A stretch of 64,000 nucleotides of DNA from Atopobium sp. (GCA_015258715.1 JABZHR010000003.1:113354-177353), one strand, 5' to 3'; shown: positions 26,702 through 36,234, counted from the stretch's first letter. Notes: a model not told the origin generated them from the sequence alone. Made by a program: numbers and translations.

Positions 26702-26902
26702 ATGGCACCTCGCAAACAATATCCACTTCGTGTAGCTCCAGAAGTCTGGGAGGCGGTTGAACGCTGGGCGCAAGACGACATGCGTTCAACCAACGCTCAG
26801 GTAGAATGGATACTTCGCGATGCCCTAAGAAGAGCAAAGCGATCTCCAAAAGCTCAAGACACTCGTGTGAACAAGATAGATAAATTGGAAGAAGGAAACT
26901 AA
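26702..26902 (+). CDS. Small ribbon-helix-helix (Arc-like) protein
   Basis: 66 residues. KQYPLRVAPEVWEAVERWAQDDMRSTNAQVEWILRDALRR matches the Arc/MetJ ribbon-helix-helix fold: a strand with alternating residues, two helices, a polar cap. It is a likely DNA-binding dimer. It sits 17 bp after the SPFH gene, and the gap contains GGCGAGAAACCC directly upstream of the start. It may autoregulate the operon through the 25643 palindrome (inference). Confidence 0.75.
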   Translation: MAPRKQYPLRVAPEVWEAVERWAQDDMRSTNAQVEWILRDALRRAKRSPKAQDTRVNKIDKLEEGN

Positions 26903-26903
26903 C

Positions 26904-28136
26904 ATGGCCGACAACATCCCACAGCCACCTGTTCCTAACGCTCCCGTACCTCCAGCGGCGCCAGCTGCACCAACTGCACCTGCAGCTCCCGCAGCGCCCG
27001 CGGCTCCCGTCGCACCCGCAGCGCCTGCAGCCCCCGCGGCAGCCGCAGCTCCAGCACCAACTCCAGCAGCCCCAGCTCCAGCGGCACCTGGCGAGGTCGT
27101 TCCTGTGCTGAGCGTCCAGCACTTCACCAAGAAGTACGGATCCAAGGTTGCTGTTTCTGATCTTTCGCTTGACGTTATGCCTGGTGACATCTACGGTTTT
27201 ATCGGCCACAACGGCGCAGGTAAAACTACGCTTATCAAGTCCATCGTTGGTGCTCAGCCATTTGAGGGCGGCGTCATCTTCGTGGACTCCAAGAACGTGC
27301 TGGTCGACCCTGTTGGCACTAAGCAGGTCATTGCTTACGTTCCTGATAACCCAGACATTTATGAGTTCATGAGCGGCATCAAGTATCTCAACTACGTCTG
27401 CGACATTTTTGGCGTTCCTGCGGAGAACCGCGTCGAGCGCATTACAACCCTGGCCAATCGCCTGGGCATCACCGATTCCCTGGCAAATGCCATTGGCAGC
27501 TACTCTCACGGTATGAAGCAGAAGCTGGTTCTGATTTCCGCCCTGCTCCACGAGCCAAAGCTCATCATTTTGGACGAGCCATTTGTTGGCTTGGACCCAG
27601 CAGCAAGCTTCGAGCTCAAGAAGATGCTGCACGAGCTTGCTGACCGCGGATCTGCCGTGTTCTTCTCGTCACACGTTCTTGAGGTTGTCGAGAAACTCTG
27701 CAATAAAATTGCAATTATTCGTCAGGGCAAGCTTCTTGCCGCAGGTAAAACGGACGAGATTCGCGGCAACGCCTCGCTTGAGGAAGTCTTCCTTGGCCTT
27801 GAGGCAGGCGCTCCTGGCGTTTCTGCCGAGATTGCTCAGGATATGGCCACCACAAAGGACGGCGCAGCTGTTCAGCCAGTCATTCCTGGTGCGCCTGTAG
27901 CCGCAACACCCGCAGCACCTGCTGCACCAGCAGCGCCTGCAGTTCCAGCAGCACCTGCGGCCCCCGCAGCTCCAGCAGCCCCTGCAGCCCCTGCAGCACC
28001 TGCAGTACCCGCACCTGCAGCGCCTGCCGCACCTGCAGCACCCGCGGCACCAGCAGCACCTGCAGCACCAACCGTGCCTGGTGCACCAGTGCCTCCAGGC
28101 GCTCCAGTTCCTCCTTCCTTCCCTAAGGAGAACTAG
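26904..28136 (+). CDS. ABC transporter ATPase with Ala/Pro-rich tails
   Basis: 410 residues; the ATPase core (~70-300) has Walker A GHNGAGKTT, signature SYSHGMKQKL (a drifted LSGGQ), Walker B LIILDEPFVGLD and the switch His in FFSSHVLEV. Before it lies a ~50-residue and after it a ~90-residue tract of repeated AAP/APAAP units, ending PGAPVPPGAPVPPSF. Such Pro/Ala tails are not part of the family and look like tethers. It starts 2 bp after the RHH gene stop and is followed 3 bp later by its permease. Confidence 0.9.
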   Translation: MADNIPQPPVPNAPVPPAAPAAPTAPAAPAAPAAPVAPAAPAAPAAAAAPAPTPAAPAPAAPGEVVPVLSVQHFTKKYGSKVAVSDLSLDVMPGDIYGFIGHNGAGKTTLIKSIVGAQPFEGGVIFVDSKNVLVDPVGTKQVIAYVPDNPDIYEFMSGIKYLNYVCDIFGVPAENRVERITTLANRLGITDSLANAIGSYSHGMKQKLVLISALLHEPKLIILDEPFVGLDPAASFELKKMLHELADRGSAVFFSSHVLEVVEKLCNKIAIIRQGKLLAAGKTDEIRGNASLEEVFLGLEAGAPGVSAEIAQDMATTKDGAAVQPVIPGAPVAATPAAPAAPAAPAVPAAPAAPAAPAAPAAPAAPAVPAPAAPAAPAAPAAPAAPAAPTVPGAPVPPGAPVPPSFPKEN

Positions 28137-28138
28137 TC

Positions 28139-29983
28139 ATGGCAAATAACGTTCCACAGGCTCCTCAGCGCCCCGATGTGCCTGAGCAGAACCTGCAACT
28201 TTCAGGAGATGTCTTTATTCCAGCTCAAGTAAGCGCTGGTCAAGTTCCTGTTCTTGATCGCTCTGAGCTCAAATTGCCTTCTGACCTCAAAGTGTTCTGG
28301 ATGCTGCTTAAGGTTCAGATCACCATGATTTGGACTACGCAGGTTATAGGTGCTCGAAAGAATTTTGAGAGAAAAGTTGGCGCGAATGCTCTGCCTATTG
28401 TCGGCGGTGTTTTTGCAGTTGTTGGCGCACTCTTTATGATGGTCTACATCTACGGCGTTTCAACAACTTTAGCCATTGCCGGCTTCACAAGGCTGCTGCC
28501 TCTCGCAGGAATTCTAGCTGGCGCTTTACCTGGTGTTATCCTGACATTTGTAAAGGCCAATGGCGTGCTTTTTGCGTACAAGGATTACGACTTTATCATG
28601 TCGCTTCCAATCAAAAAGAGCACCATTATTTATTCTCGCGTAGCAGCTCTGTATGCTGCAGAGGGTATCTGGTCTATCACCATTATGCTGCCAGTCTTTT
28701 TGGCTTACTTTAGCTTTGAGGCAGTCACGCTTCCACGTTTGATTGGCGCTTTGTTTGCGCTTCTTCTTGGACCTAACCTTGCAGTTTCTGCTGCTATTCT
28801 CTTGGCCTTTGCGGTTGCAGCCCTTGCTGCAAAACTGCACTTCAAGAACTTGGGAATGGTCATCGGAGGCGTTTTTGGCCTTTTCTTTATGGTCGCCTAT
28901 CTGTTCTTTATCTTTACGGTATCTTTCAATGCAGATAAGTTTGTCCCAGGAGTGGTGGATAATTTCCGTGACACCGTCTTTAACGTTGCAAGTTCAGTTG
29001 GCGTAGTTTATCTTCCATCGCTATGGATTGCCGATTTCTTTAACTCCGGCTCCATTGTCAGCTTCTTGCTGTTTGCACTGGTCTCCGTTGGAGCTCCTGC
29101 GGCAATCGTGGCAATTATTTCTCGCTTCAACGACCGCATTAATGCGCTGGTAAGTGAGGACAAGGTTCAGAAGAAATTCACCACCAAACAGATTTCCACC
29201 AAGTCTGCGACGCCATTTGTTGCCCTGATCAGAAAAGAAATTCTGACCATCACAGGCTATCCAGCAGTCTTTATAAACATGCTTTTTGGCTGCTTGTTGA
29301 TGGTTATTCTCGCCTTTATTTCTATGTTCTTTAGCACGTCGTCTATCGTGGCCTATTTTGTGCCTGCATCCGAGGTCCCGCGCTATCTACCTCTGGCAAG
29401 AACCATCCTTGGCATGATAACCACCTGGTTTGGCACCTCGATGTTCTGTGCCGCCAACTCTGCCGCCATTTCGTACTCGCTGGAAGGCCGCTCAAACTGG
29501 CTGATGGCAACCATGCCGGTTTCCCCAAAGCAGATTTTTGGCGCAAAGATTGCCGTTAACATGATCTACGTGCTCATCTTCAGCGTGCTGACCCAGATTT
29601 TCTTCCTGATCCCTGGTCACATCACCCTTGAAACGGCGCTGAGAAACGTTATCCTGCCGCTTTGCATTGTGTTCCTGGTGTCTAACGTGGGCCTGGCCAT
29701 TGATATTCGCCGACCAAACTTTGACTGGACTTCCGTTGTCGACATCACCAAGAGAAGCCTTTCGGTTACGGTGTCTTCACTTGTGGGTACGCTGGGCTCC
29801 ATGTTTGTTATCGGCGGCACGTTCATGATGATGATTATTCCGGTTATGGACTCGTTTAGCTCTTCAGCAGGCGTGGTCAACGAGACGCTTCCCAACATTA
29901 TCTTTGTCACGCTGTCGCTGGTGAACGCAATTATCGGCTACCTGATCTTTAACAACACCGTTCACCGAGGAGTTCGAATCTAA
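28139..29983 (+). CDS. ABC transporter permease
   Basis: 614 residues with about 12 membrane helices in two halves, a size and layout like the large permeases of the YthB/ABC-2 type that pair with single ATPases. NIKKSTII-type loops (YDFIMSLPIKKSTIIYSRV) and EGRSNWLMATMPVSPKQIFGAKI occur at equivalent places of the two halves, as expected for coupling helices. The substrate is unknown. Last gene of the SPFH-RHH-ABC operon; terminator at 30072. Confidence 0.85.
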   Translation: MANNVPQAPQRPDVPEQNLQLSGDVFIPAQVSAGQVPVLDRSELKLPSDLKVFWMLLKVQITMIWTTQVIGARKNFERKVGANALPIVGGVFAVVGALFMMVYIYGVSTTLAIAGFTRLLPLAGILAGALPGVILTFVKANGVLFAYKDYDFIMSLPIKKSTIIYSRVAALYAAEGIWSITIMLPVFLAYFSFEAVTLPRLIGALFALLLGPNLAVSAAILLAFAVAALAAKLHFKNLGMVIGGVFGLFFMVAYLFFIFTVSFNADKFVPGVVDNFRDTVFNVASSVGVVYLPSLWIADFFNSGSIVSFLLFALVSVGAPAAIVAIISRFNDRINALVSEDKVQKKFTTKQISTKSATPFVALIRKEILTITGYPAVFINMLFGCLLMVILAFISMFFSTSSIVAYFVPASEVPRYLPLARTILGMITTWFGTSMFCAANSAAISYSLEGRSNWLMATMPVSPKQIFGAKIAVNMIYVLIFSVLTQIFFLIPGHITLETALRNVILPLCIVFLVSNVGLAIDIRRPNFDWTSVVDITKRSLSVTVSSLVGTLGSMFVIGGTFMMMIIPVMDSFSSSAGVVNETLPNIIFVTLSLVNAIIGYLIFNNTVHRGVRI

Positions 29984-30071
29984 CTTTTGTGATGCACGCG
30001 GGTGACGTTCTGCGATTTCACATCATCTACCTGCGGCAACATCACAAATTCTTCTGTCGAGAAGAAACTTT

Positions 30072-30118
30072 GAGGCACCCACCACATGTCGTTTATCGAA
30101 TGGTGGGTGTCTCTTTTT
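30072..30118 (+). terminator. Terminator of the SPFH-ABC operon
   Basis: 13-bp stem GAGGCACCCACCA / TGGTGGGTGTCTC and TTTTT. Confidence 0.88.
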
Positions 30119-30257
30119 ACGCTTTGCGGTACGGTAGGGTGGCTAGAGGTTTTCTTGTTCGGTAAGTAGCAGGAAGGGCCGAGGCATATCGCGCTAGACT
30201 CGGGCGCGTACTATCGGTTGACCTTCTCGGCTGCTTGCCGCAGTCAGAGGAGGCATC

Positions 30258-32333
30258 ATGGCCGAAAAAAATGTTTCTAAGGTAAAGAATGTGGTCCTGG
30301 TGGGCCAAGGTGGCGTGGGCAAAACCATGCTTGCCGAGGCAATGCTGCATCTGACGGGTGCAACCACTCGTTTAGGCGGCCACGCAGGCACAAAGCCCAC
30401 GCTTGATTACGATTCACAAGAGTCAGAGCGCGGATTCTCTATCTCTACTACTATCGCACCAATTACCTGGGAAAATACACGCATTAACGTGCTTGACGCA
30501 CCATGCTATCCTGACTTTGTGGGTGACGCCTATTCGGCAATGAGCGCTGTCGAGACTGCGCTGTTTGTCGTTGATGCAGCTAGTGGACCTGGCACTATTA
30601 CCACCAGGCTTTGGTTTGCCGCCGAGGACCTGTCTCTCTGCCGTGCACTGTTTATCAACCGCCTGGATCGCCCTGATGCAGACTACGAGACCGCGATGGC
30701 TATGCTCCAGGACCGTTTTGGCTCCTCGCTTGGTGCAGTGACCATTCCAATGGGCTCCGGCGAGGCATTCTCCGGCATCATTGACGTTGTCCATCAGAAG
30801 GCTCGTAAGCTGGTAGACGGCAAGCCTGAGGTCACCGATATTCCTGCCGAGTTCCAAGCAGAGGCAGAGGCTGCCCGCGCTGCTCTGACTGAACTGGTTG
30901 TTGAGGCAGACGATGAGCTGATGATGCGCTACCTTGAGGGCGGAGAGATTACGCAGGAAGAGCTTGAGGGTCTGCTGGGCAAGGCTCTTATGGAGCGCAT
31001 TTTTGTTCCTGTCTTCTCCGGTTCTTGCGTCCGCGAAGAGGGCGTTATCTCCCTGCTTGACGCCGTTGACGGCTGGTTCCCAACTATGTCTGACTTTGGC
31101 CGCATTCCACTGGTCAACGGCGAGCAGCTTGATATTTCACCTGATGACGAGCGCCCTGTTGCGTTTGCCTTCAAGTCGCTGCAGGATCCACAGAACGGTA
31201 AGCTTACCTTTGTAAAGGTGCTTGCAGGTACTGTTTCTGCAGGTTCCGAGCTTATCAACGCTCGCACCCGCAAGCCCGAGCGCCTTTCTCACCTGTATCG
31301 CATGTGCGGTAAAGAAACGGCTGATGTGAGCACCGCCGCAGCCGGCGACATCGTAGTAGTTCCAAAGCTCGAGGCCATGACGGGCGATACGCTCTCCGTT
31401 ACCGGTAAGGTTGAGGCTGCCGCGTTTAGGTTCCCCAACTCCCTGTATCGCACGGCTATTGAGCCTGATGAGCGCGGTACCGAGGGCAAGCTCTTTGCGT
31501 TCCTGGAGAAGGCCGCCGACGCCGATCCAACTCTTAAGGTTGAGCGTGACGAGGACACCGGCCAGACCATTGTTTCTGCAATCGGCGAGGCACAAGTAGC
31601 CGTTCTTCTCGAGCGTCTTGAGCAGCGAGCCGGCGTTTCCGCACATAAAGTTGCGCTTCGCATTCCATATCGCGAGACGATCCGTCGAGTTGCAAGCGCT
31701 CAGGGTAGGCACAAGAAGCAGACCGGCGGCTCTGGCCAGTACGGCGACTGCTGGCTGCGCATTGAGCCGAACCCAGACGCAGGTTACGAGTTTGTGGACG
31801 AAATCGTAGGCGGCCACATTCCACGCGGTTTTATCCCCGCTATCGATAAGGGCGTCCAGGAGACCATGCGTGAAGGCGTTTTGGCTGGTTATCCTATGAT
31901 TGACGTTAAAGTTGCTGTTTACGAGGGCTCTTACCACCCAGTCGACTCCAATGAGATGGCATTCAAGACCGCTGCTCGTATTGGTTTCCAGAAGGCTGTT
32001 GAACAGGCCGAACCTGTTCTGTTGGAGCCTATGGCTCACCTGGAGATTACGATTCCAGACAGTTACGCAGGCTCTGTCATGGGCGACGTTTCCGCTTCCC
32101 GCGGTCGCGTTGAGGGAATGTCTTCCGGCACCGGCGTTTCCGCTGGTGAAACCACTATTAAGGCAACGATTCCATACGCTGAGGTTACCGATTACGCTAC
32201 AAGGCTGAGGTCCCTCTCGCGCGGAACGGGCGAGTATACCGTTGAGCTGGCAGGATATGAGCAGGTGCCACACGACATCCAGACTCGTCTTGCTGCTGAG
32301 TACGCCGAACGTCGCGCCGCTGGCGAGCGCTAA
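30258..32333 (+). CDS. EF-G-like translational GTPase (EF-G2/FusA2 type) with altered G motifs
   Basis: 691 residues, full EF-G length with domains I-V; GGHIPRGFIPAIDKGVQETM and AGYPMIDVKVAVYEGSYHPVDS mark domains IV-V. G1 is GQGGVGKT (16-23), where EF-G has AHIDAGKTT. G3 is DAPCYPDF (80-87), so the DxxG glycine is Cys83 and the catalytic His of PGHVDF is Tyr84. G4 is NRLD (134-137). Mycobacterial EF-G2, a related paralog, is reported to bind nucleotide without ribosome-dependent GTPase activity; the losses here go further. It is probably not the housekeeping EF-G but a specialised ribosome factor. The TetM/ribosomal-protection group is a looser alternative. Confidence 0.88.
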   Translation: MAEKNVSKVKNVVLVGQGGVGKTMLAEAMLHLTGATTRLGGHAGTKPTLDYDSQESERGFSISTTIAPITWENTRINVLDAPCYPDFVGDAYSAMSAVETALFVVDAASGPGTITTRLWFAAEDLSLCRALFINRLDRPDADYETAMAMLQDRFGSSLGAVTIPMGSGEAFSGIIDVVHQKARKLVDGKPEVTDIPAEFQAEAEAARAALTELVVEADDELMMRYLEGGEITQEELEGLLGKALMERIFVPVFSGSCVREEGVISLLDAVDGWFPTMSDFGRIPLVNGEQLDISPDDERPVAFAFKSLQDPQNGKLTFVKVLAGTVSAGSELINARTRKPERLSHLYRMCGKETADVSTAAAGDIVVVPKLEAMTGDTLSVTGKVEAAAFRFPNSLYRTAIEPDERGTEGKLFAFLEKAADADPTLKVERDEDTGQTIVSAIGEAQVAVLLERLEQRAGVSAHKVALRIPYRETIRRVASAQGRHKKQTGGSGQYGDCWLRIEPNPDAGYEFVDEIVGGHIPRGFIPAIDKGVQETMREGVLAGYPMIDVKVAVYEGSYHPVDSNEMAFKTAARIGFQKAVEQAEPVLLEPMAHLEITIPDSYAGSVMGDVSASRGRVEGMSSGTGVSAGETTIKATIPYAEVTDYATRLRSLSRGTGEYTVELAGYEQVPHDIQTRLAAEYAERRAAGER

Positions 32334-32410
32334 GCCGCAGGTCAGACACACTCTGCGAGTGCGGCAGGCGCTGCGAGCGTGAAGTCGCAGGTAGATAAAG
32401 CATTTCAAGC

Positions 32411-32447
32411 AAGAACCCTCGCATCTTTCAGGTGCGAGGGTTCTTTT
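32411..32447 (+). terminator. Terminator after the EF-G-like gene
   Basis: 13-bp stem AAGAACCCTCGCA / TGCGAGGGTTCTT and TTTT. Confidence 0.92.
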
Positions 32448-32696
32448 ACGTTCCTGCAATGCAGTTGAGCGCCGACTTCTTAAGCTTGGCGTACAAAATG
32501 GTGCAGCTTAGCCGCGCCTCGCTGAAGAACTGTCATGTTTCTAGTCAAGATAATCGGACGACTGGGGCTTATTGTGTGACAATTAAAGAGTACCAATGCC
32601 TGATATACATTTCTATGCATAAACTTCATCTAATATGCTGGAAAATGAATAGAGAAATATAAAAAATCTAACTATAGGTAAATTTCACTTCTAAGC

Positions 32697-32827
32697 AACA
32701 CACCTATGTCGGATAATCTGCTTAATTGCGGGCATATTACACACCTAATGATGATAATCTGCACGCCTTAGCTATTTTCGGCGTCATGTATACGTCTTTT
32801 TGACAGATTATCCGACTTAGGTGTGTT
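32697..32827. repeat. Intergenic cluster: two direct and one inverted copy of a 24-bp motif
   Basis: Copy 1 is at 32697-32720 (ACACACCTATGTCGGATAAT core), a degenerate direct copy at about 32738-32761, and an inverted copy at 32804-32827 with one mismatch to copy 1. The 32334-33040 interval otherwise holds only a terminator and AT-rich DNA; no gene is supported. Confidence 0.82.
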
Positions 32828-33040
32828 TTGCCATCAGCAAAACAGTACAAGCAACTAATGATGTTGCCCGTACGGTATGGTTGATCGTGGGCGGAAGCTT
32901 CTAGAACTTACTTACTCATGTGGCTTATTTTCTTGCCTGTCGGTATTGCGTGGCGGCTATCTGGGTACGTATTTCAGACAAACAGCGTTGAGATGGCGAT
33001 GTTATTCGTGACAGTAGTTTAAATCCAAGAAAGGCCGCAC

Positions 33041-34798
33041 ATGTATATAGAGCATATCAATGGACCGGAAGACGTAAAGAAGCTGGACGCGGAGGCTCGT
33101 GCAGTACTTGCGCAGGAGATTCGCGACAACTTGCTGGTCATGGAGTCAAAGCATGGCGGCCACTTTGGTCCAAACTTTGGTATCGTCGAGGCAACTATCG
33201 CGCTCCACACTGTGTTCAACTCGCCCGTTGACCATATCGTTTACGACGTCTCGCACCAGACATATCCGCACAAGATGCTCACCGGCCGCAAGCAGGCATA
33301 CATGGATTCTGCGCTTTACGACTCGGTGTCTCCTTACACTGATCCCGCCGAGACCCCGCATGACCTCTTCAAAATCGGCCACACTTCCACGTCCATCAGC
33401 TTGGCGCTTGGTCTGGCAAAAGCTCGCGACATCATGGGCGGCAAGGAGAACATCATCGCAGTTATCGGCGACGGCTCCATGTCCGGCGGCGAGGCGCTTG
33501 AGGGTTTGAACGTTGCCGGCGAGCTGAACAGCAACTTTATCATCGTCTTCAACGACAACCAGATGTCCATCGCCGAGAACCACGGCGGCATGTACGACCA
33601 GTTCGCTGAGCTGCGCCGCACTAACGGAGCTGCCGAGAATAACCTCTTCAAATCGATGGGTCTGGACTACCTATATGTCAATGACGGCAACGACATCGAG
33701 GCTCTTATCGCCGCATTTGAGCAGGTAAAAGACTCGACCCATCCGGTCGTGGTTCACATCAACACGCTCAAGGGCAAGGGCTACGCTCCCGCGGAGGCAA
33801 ACAAGGAGAAGTGGCACTGGCACATGCCGTTTGACATCCAGACTGGCCAGAGCCCTGCATCCGGTTCGTCCGAATCGTACGCCAGCATCTTCGCAGAGTA
33901 TGCGCTCAAGCGCACAAAAACTGACCCGAAGTTCCTGGTGCTTATGTCGGCTGTTCCTGGCCTGCTTGGTCTTACACATGAACGTCGAGAAGAGCTTGGA
34001 AAGCACTACCTTGACGTGGGCATTGCCGAGGAAACCGCAGTTGCAATGGCTTCCGGCGCAGCTCACGCGGGCGCGCACGTGGTTTGGGGCTCAAGCGCAA
34101 CCTTCATCCAGCGCACCTACGACCAGCTGACCCAGGACCTGGCGCTCAACCAGAATCCTGCGGTTATCGTGGGCTCCGGCTCCATTAGGGGCTTGATGGC
34201 CGCCACCCACCAGGGCCTTAGCAGCATTTCCATGATTGCAAACATCCCTAACATGGTGTACCTCGCGCCGTCCAACGCCGAGGAGTACGTTGCCATGCTC
34301 AACTGGGCACTTGACCAGGACAAACACCCTGTCTACATCGCAATTCCTTCCGGTCCCGTGGTCCACGCCGAGGGTCCCGTCCGCACAAATTTCGACGACC
34401 TCAACACCTACGAGGTCACGCGCCAGGGCTCCAAGGTGGCCGTTCTTGCCTTGGGCGATTTCTACGACCTTGGCGAGAAAACCGTCGAGGCCCTTAGCTC
34501 TACTCTGGGAATTGAAGCCACGCTGGTCAAGCCATACTTTGCCTCTGGCATCGACCAGAATCTGCTCGACAACCTGGTAAAAGACCACGACGTCATCGTG
34601 ACCATTGAGGACGGCATTATTGAGGGCAGCTGGGGACAAAATATAGCTAGCTACCTGGGAACTTCTTCCGCACGCGTGCTGAACTACGGCGTCAAGAAGG
34701 CTTTCTACGACCGCGTCAACATCGCGGACCTTATGCGAGAAAGTCATCTGGAGCCTGAGCTTATTGCTGAGGACGTTAAGCAGGTCTTGGGCCTGTAG
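33041..34798 (+). CDS. 1-deoxy-D-xylulose-5-phosphate synthase-like transketolase
   Basis: 585 residues, shorter than DXS (~620). The DXS-like N-terminal half has GGHFGPNFGIVEATIALHTVFN, VSHQTYPHKMLTGR, the thiamin diphosphate motif GDGSMSGGEALEGLN and FNDNQMSI. In the second half the equivalent of DXS DVGIAEQHAV reads DVGIAEETAV, so the Gln-His pair is changed while the cofactor-activating Glu stays. It is therefore a paralog that may use other substrates; true isoprenoid DXS is less likely. A single gene with AAAGG before the ATG, converging with glycerol dehydrogenase. Confidence 0.82.
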   Translation: MYIEHINGPEDVKKLDAEARAVLAQEIRDNLLVMESKHGGHFGPNFGIVEATIALHTVFNSPVDHIVYDVSHQTYPHKMLTGRKQAYMDSALYDSVSPYTDPAETPHDLFKIGHTSTSISLALGLAKARDIMGGKENIIAVIGDGSMSGGEALEGLNVAGELNSNFIIVFNDNQMSIAENHGGMYDQFAELRRTNGAAENNLFKSMGLDYLYVNDGNDIEALIAAFEQVKDSTHPVVVHINTLKGKGYAPAEANKEKWHWHMPFDIQTGQSPASGSSESYASIFAEYALKRTKTDPKFLVLMSAVPGLLGLTHERREELGKHYLDVGIAEETAVAMASGAAHAGAHVVWGSSATFIQRTYDQLTQDLALNQNPAVIVGSGSIRGLMAATHQGLSSISMIANIPNMVYLAPSNAEEYVAMLNWALDQDKHPVYIAIPSGPVVHAEGPVRTNFDDLNTYEVTRQGSKVAVLALGDFYDLGEKTVEALSSTLGIEATLVKPYFASGIDQNLLDNLVKDHDVIVTIEDGIIEGSWGQNIASYLGTSSARVLNYGVKKAFYDRVNIADLMRESHLEPELIAEDVKQVLGL

Positions 34799-34866
34799 GT
34801 GATGCGTCGCTGTCCCGGTGCAAGCCGTTCCTGCACTTCTCGCAACACATCAAAACTGCAACAAAA

Positions 34867-34899
34867 AAGAGGGGTCACATCATTTGCGGTCCCTCTTCT
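34867..34899. terminator. Hairpin between the DXS-like and glycerol dehydrogenase genes
   Basis: AAGAGGG (34868-34874) pairs with CCCTCTT (34891-34897) across a ~16-nt loop, with A-run on the left and weak T-run on the right. It could serve both converging genes. Confidence 0.55.
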
Positions 34900-34982
34900 G
34901 TATCAAGTGAATGCGCTGTTGCGGTGCGCTATTGCGACCTGCCGCCAGGCGTGTCGTCGCGTCGCAACCTGCAGCTAAAACC

Positions 34983-36077
34983 TTAAGCCTTAAGAGCGCG
35001 GCCCATAGCGTCAGCCTGAACGATAGCTGCATAGAGCTCGTCAGGAGTGACGTCGCCAGCAAGGTTGTGGATGGTCTCGCCAGGAACGCAAGCAGCCTCA
35101 GCGATCTTCTTGATCTGCTCGTCAGTGGTGATGCCAACCTCCTCGAGGGTAGTTGGAAGACCAACCTCAAGGCAGAAGTCCTGAACCTCGTCGAACTCCT
35201 CCTGAGGAACGCCCTCAAGAACAAGCTGGACCAGGGTACCAAAAGCAACGCAGTTGCCGTGAGGTGCGCTGTGGCCACCAAGGGAGGTGAGGCCGTTGTA
35301 GAAAGAGTGAGCTGCTGCGCAGTTAACGTTGTCAGCGCCGACACCACTCATGTAGACGGTTGCCTCGCAGATAGCCTCAAGAGCTGGGGTTACGACGTTG
35401 TTCTCGCAAGCCTTAATTGCCTGTGAACCGTAATCGCGAAGAGTGAGGTAGCACTCCTTAGCAATTGCCATACCAACGCGGGTAATGCCGGTTCCCTCGA
35501 GGGAAGGAGACTCGGTGCGGATGGATGCGCGGCCCTCAAAGTAGGTGCCCAGTGCGTCGCCCATGCCTGCTACCAGGAAGGAAACAGGTGCGTTTGCGAT
35601 GATCTGGGTGTCGACCATAACTGCATCTGGGTTCTGTGGGTAGAAGAGGTACTTGTCAAAGGAACCGTCATCGTTGTAAATAACGGAGAGGCCGGTGCAT
35701 GGAGCGTCGGTAGCTGCAACGGTAGGAAGAATAACGATGCGCTTGCCAGCGTAATATGCGGTTGCCTTTGCGGTGTCAACAGCGCTGCCGCCGCCGATAG
35801 CGACGACTACGTCAATGTTGTCCTCCTCGACGATAGCCTTCATGCGGTTAATCTCGCCGTTGGAAGAAATGCCGCCGAAGACCTCGTAGCGACGGTAATA
35901 GTCGCCCTTGCCCTCGAAGCTCTGCTCGATCATGTCATGGGTTGCTTTGTAGCCGCTGTTAGAGCAAACAAACAGGAAGCGCTTTCCCATGTAGCCCATC
36001 TCTTTTTCGAACTCGAGACAAGCATTTTTGCCCTGAACATACTTCAGTGGCTCACGCATTGCGCGTAGCATTTTCAT
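34983..36077 (-). CDS. gldA: Glycerol dehydrogenase (iron/zinc alcohol dehydrogenase family)
   Basis: 364 residues. GGGSAVDTAKATAYY is the NAD-binding loop of the GldA branch, and LPTVAATDAPCTGLSVIYNDDGSF the next family signature. The metal ligands are the Asp in GMGDALGTYFE and the His residues in AAAHSFYNGL and GGHSAPHGNCVAFGTL. It oxidises glycerol to dihydroxyacetone. The start at MKMLRAM has GAGAGGGG 8 nt upstream; the longer frame has none. A monocistronic gene. Confidence 0.92.
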   Translation of the reverse strand: MKMLRAMREPLKYVQGKNACLEFEKEMGYMGKRFLFVCSNSGYKATHDMIEQSFEGKGDYYRRYEVFGGISSNGEINRMKAIVEEDNIDVVVAIGGGSAVDTAKATAYYAGKRIVILPTVAATDAPCTGLSVIYNDDGSFDKYLFYPQNPDAVMVDTQIIANAPVSFLVAGMGDALGTYFEGRASIRTESPSLEGTGITRVGMAIAKECYLTLRDYGSQAIKACENNVVTPALEAICEATVYMSGVGADNVNCAAAHSFYNGLTSLGGHSAPHGNCVAFGTLVQLVLEGVPQEEFDEVQDFCLEVGLPTTLEEVGITTDEQIKKIAEAACVPGETIHNLAGDVTPDELYAAIVQADAMGRALKA

Positions 36078-36234
36078 AGGTTCCCCTCTCCGGATACGTT
36101 TTAGACCTATGTAATTTATGTTAGCACTGTCAAAAGAACATAACAGCAAGGAAAATATTTCTGTGGGAGCAATATTTTCTGGTTTTGCTCACTAAAGCAG
36201 CAAGACAGTTGGAAATAATTCTATTTAAAAAACT

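Noticed and set aside
25893..27632. 579-residue open frame on the minus strand
   Set aside because: It is antisense to the SPFH, RHH and ABC-ATPase genes, which have clear domains. It reads as Leu/Cys/Arg-rich low complexity created by the Ala/Pro codons on the other strand.
31137..32459. 440-residue open frame on the minus strand
   Set aside because: Antisense shadow of the EF-G-like gene; it crosses the terminator and has no recognisable domain or ribosome site.
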